Assembly: GCA_964036045.1 (NCBI GenBank)
Contig: OZ038383.1
Coordinates: forward strand, 60,207,725-60,271,724
DNA length: 64,000 nucleotides
Direction of reading: 5' to 3'
From: Eutreptiella sp. 'Long Island Sound 2002'
Taxonomy: Eukaryota; Euglenozoa; Euglenophyceae; Eutreptiales; Eutreptiaceae
Positions 63,473 through 64,000 of this stretch are shown one piece after another. Position 1 is the first letter of the stretch; each line of letters opens with the position of its first letter. The translations under genes were made by a program, and so were the position numbers. The notes beneath the pieces were generated by a model that did not search any database, was not told the origin of the DNA, and worked only from the letters and a program-made list of their open reading frames with translations.

Positions 63473-64000
63473 GGAGGTTTGAGGTTTGATTTTTCGGGTA
63501 CGCGACGTTCTTCGCTCCCGGGGGGCCACATGGTCGGGCCACGTGATATCCTCCCCACCGGGACCTAGTCGGGGGCCTTTCGTGACACACCTCCTGCCTG
63601 GTGGCGGAGTCCCCCGGGTTCACGGGGCTCCGAGTCTGTCCCTCCCCAGCTTCCCCATTTCGCCACTCCCCGGTCAGTGTGTCAGTTAGCAACCGTGGTT
63701 GCAGGCACTTACCCACTACGCCGCCCCCCTGATGCGTGGTTGCCAGGGCTCCCGGCGCCGCCAGGCCCGCCGGGCTACTGGCTTGTCGCCAGTCGGACCC
63801 CCATGGGCTGGCGCGGAGGCTGCCTAGCCGTGGCGCTGGTGCGTCGCACTGTGTGCTACTACTGCCTTCGCGGGTGCAGTGCCCTGGTCGAGTGTGCTCA
63901 GCGCTCGCGGCTCGCCTGGGGGGTCGGGGCCGATGCAGGTTCTTGCGTCTCTGCTGGGGCTCCTCCCTGCCCTCGCGCCCCTCGCGGTGCGTGTTGCGGG
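63473..64000. mobile_element. Family L end, copy 4 (runs off the window)
   Basis: GAGGTTTGAGGTTTGATTTTTC followed by GGGTACGCGACG, CCGGGGGGCCACATGG and GTTCACGGGGCTC matches copies at 3283 and 39105. It begins 19 bp after the stop codon of the RNase H fragment, so it lies within or at the end of that element's 3' UTR. Continues past the window. Confidence 0.8.

Overview
This window looks like repeat-dominated nuclear DNA of a eukaryote. Reasons: several kinds of retrotransposon coding sequence, large satellite arrays, many simple repeats, interstitial TTAGGG telomere-type repeats, an LTR element primed by an initiator-Met tRNA, GT...AG intron-like signals, and no bacterial-style operon. The base composition is a patchwork of very GC-rich blocks (3.3-26.7, 30.5-35.5, 39.1-41.1, 56.7-64 kb) and more AT-rich blocks (2.6-3.3, 26.8-30.5, 35.6-38, 41.6-43.6 kb). 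An alga or other protist with a large repetitive genome (a dinoflagellate or prasinophyte, for example) is my guess from the style of the gag zinc knuckle and integrase; the sequence alone does not prove it. I see no convincing single-copy host gene.

Layout. 1-2471: a 126-127 bp dimeric satellite, a 0.46 kb satellite-flanking module and a CCTA microsatellite; the same three parts recur at 54.2-56.7 kb. 3.3-5.1 kb: a GC-rich segment I call family L. 5.2-7.1 kb: the RNase H plus zinc-knuckle end of a non-LTR retrotransposon. 7.2-13.1 kb (+): a second retroelement, family W, with a long Gly/Arg/Glu-rich ORF1-like protein, a short conserved ORF and a (TTAC)n tail. 13.1-14.7 kb: family L again. 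14.7-16.8 kb (-): an RS-domain ORF1-like protein. 16.9-23.5 kb (-): a non-LTR element with reverse transcriptase, RNase H, zinc knuckle and an unusually long C-terminal extension. 23.5-24.7 kb: a segment edged by TTCGAA clusters with a decayed ORF. 24.7-26.8 kb (-): an unidentified broken ORF. 26.8-29.4 kb: decayed sequence, a 70-bp tandem repeat and a large (CATCA)n array.

29.5-36.7 kb is one LTR retrotransposon insertion: two ~740-bp LTRs, a 5-bp target duplication (CAGAT), an initiator-Met primer site, and an interior mostly replaced by the ORF1 and endonuclease part of another non-LTR element. 36.8-37.0 kb holds TTAGGG and GCAGGATACG repeats. 37.1-49.9 kb is a degenerate Ty3/gypsy element (gag, CCHC knuckle, protease, a possible Dam-type adenine methyltransferase segment, RT, RNase H, integrase). 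Nested in it are a family L fragment, a 3.1 kb terminal-inverted-repeat element flanked by ATT and a 403-bp SINE-like insertion with a 13-bp target duplication. 49.9-51.6 kb (-) is a truncated family W copy; 51.9-54.2 kb is T-poor low-complexity DNA; 54.2-56.7 kb repeats the start of the window; 56.7-61.7 kb (-) is a second full-length-like W copy; 61.7-63.5 kb (+) is a second RNase H/zinc-knuckle fragment; 63.5-64 kb is again the end of family L.

The window is therefore a stack of nested, mostly broken transposable elements. The parts cooperate only within elements (gag with pol, ORF1 with ORF2); most reading frames carry frameshifts or stops.
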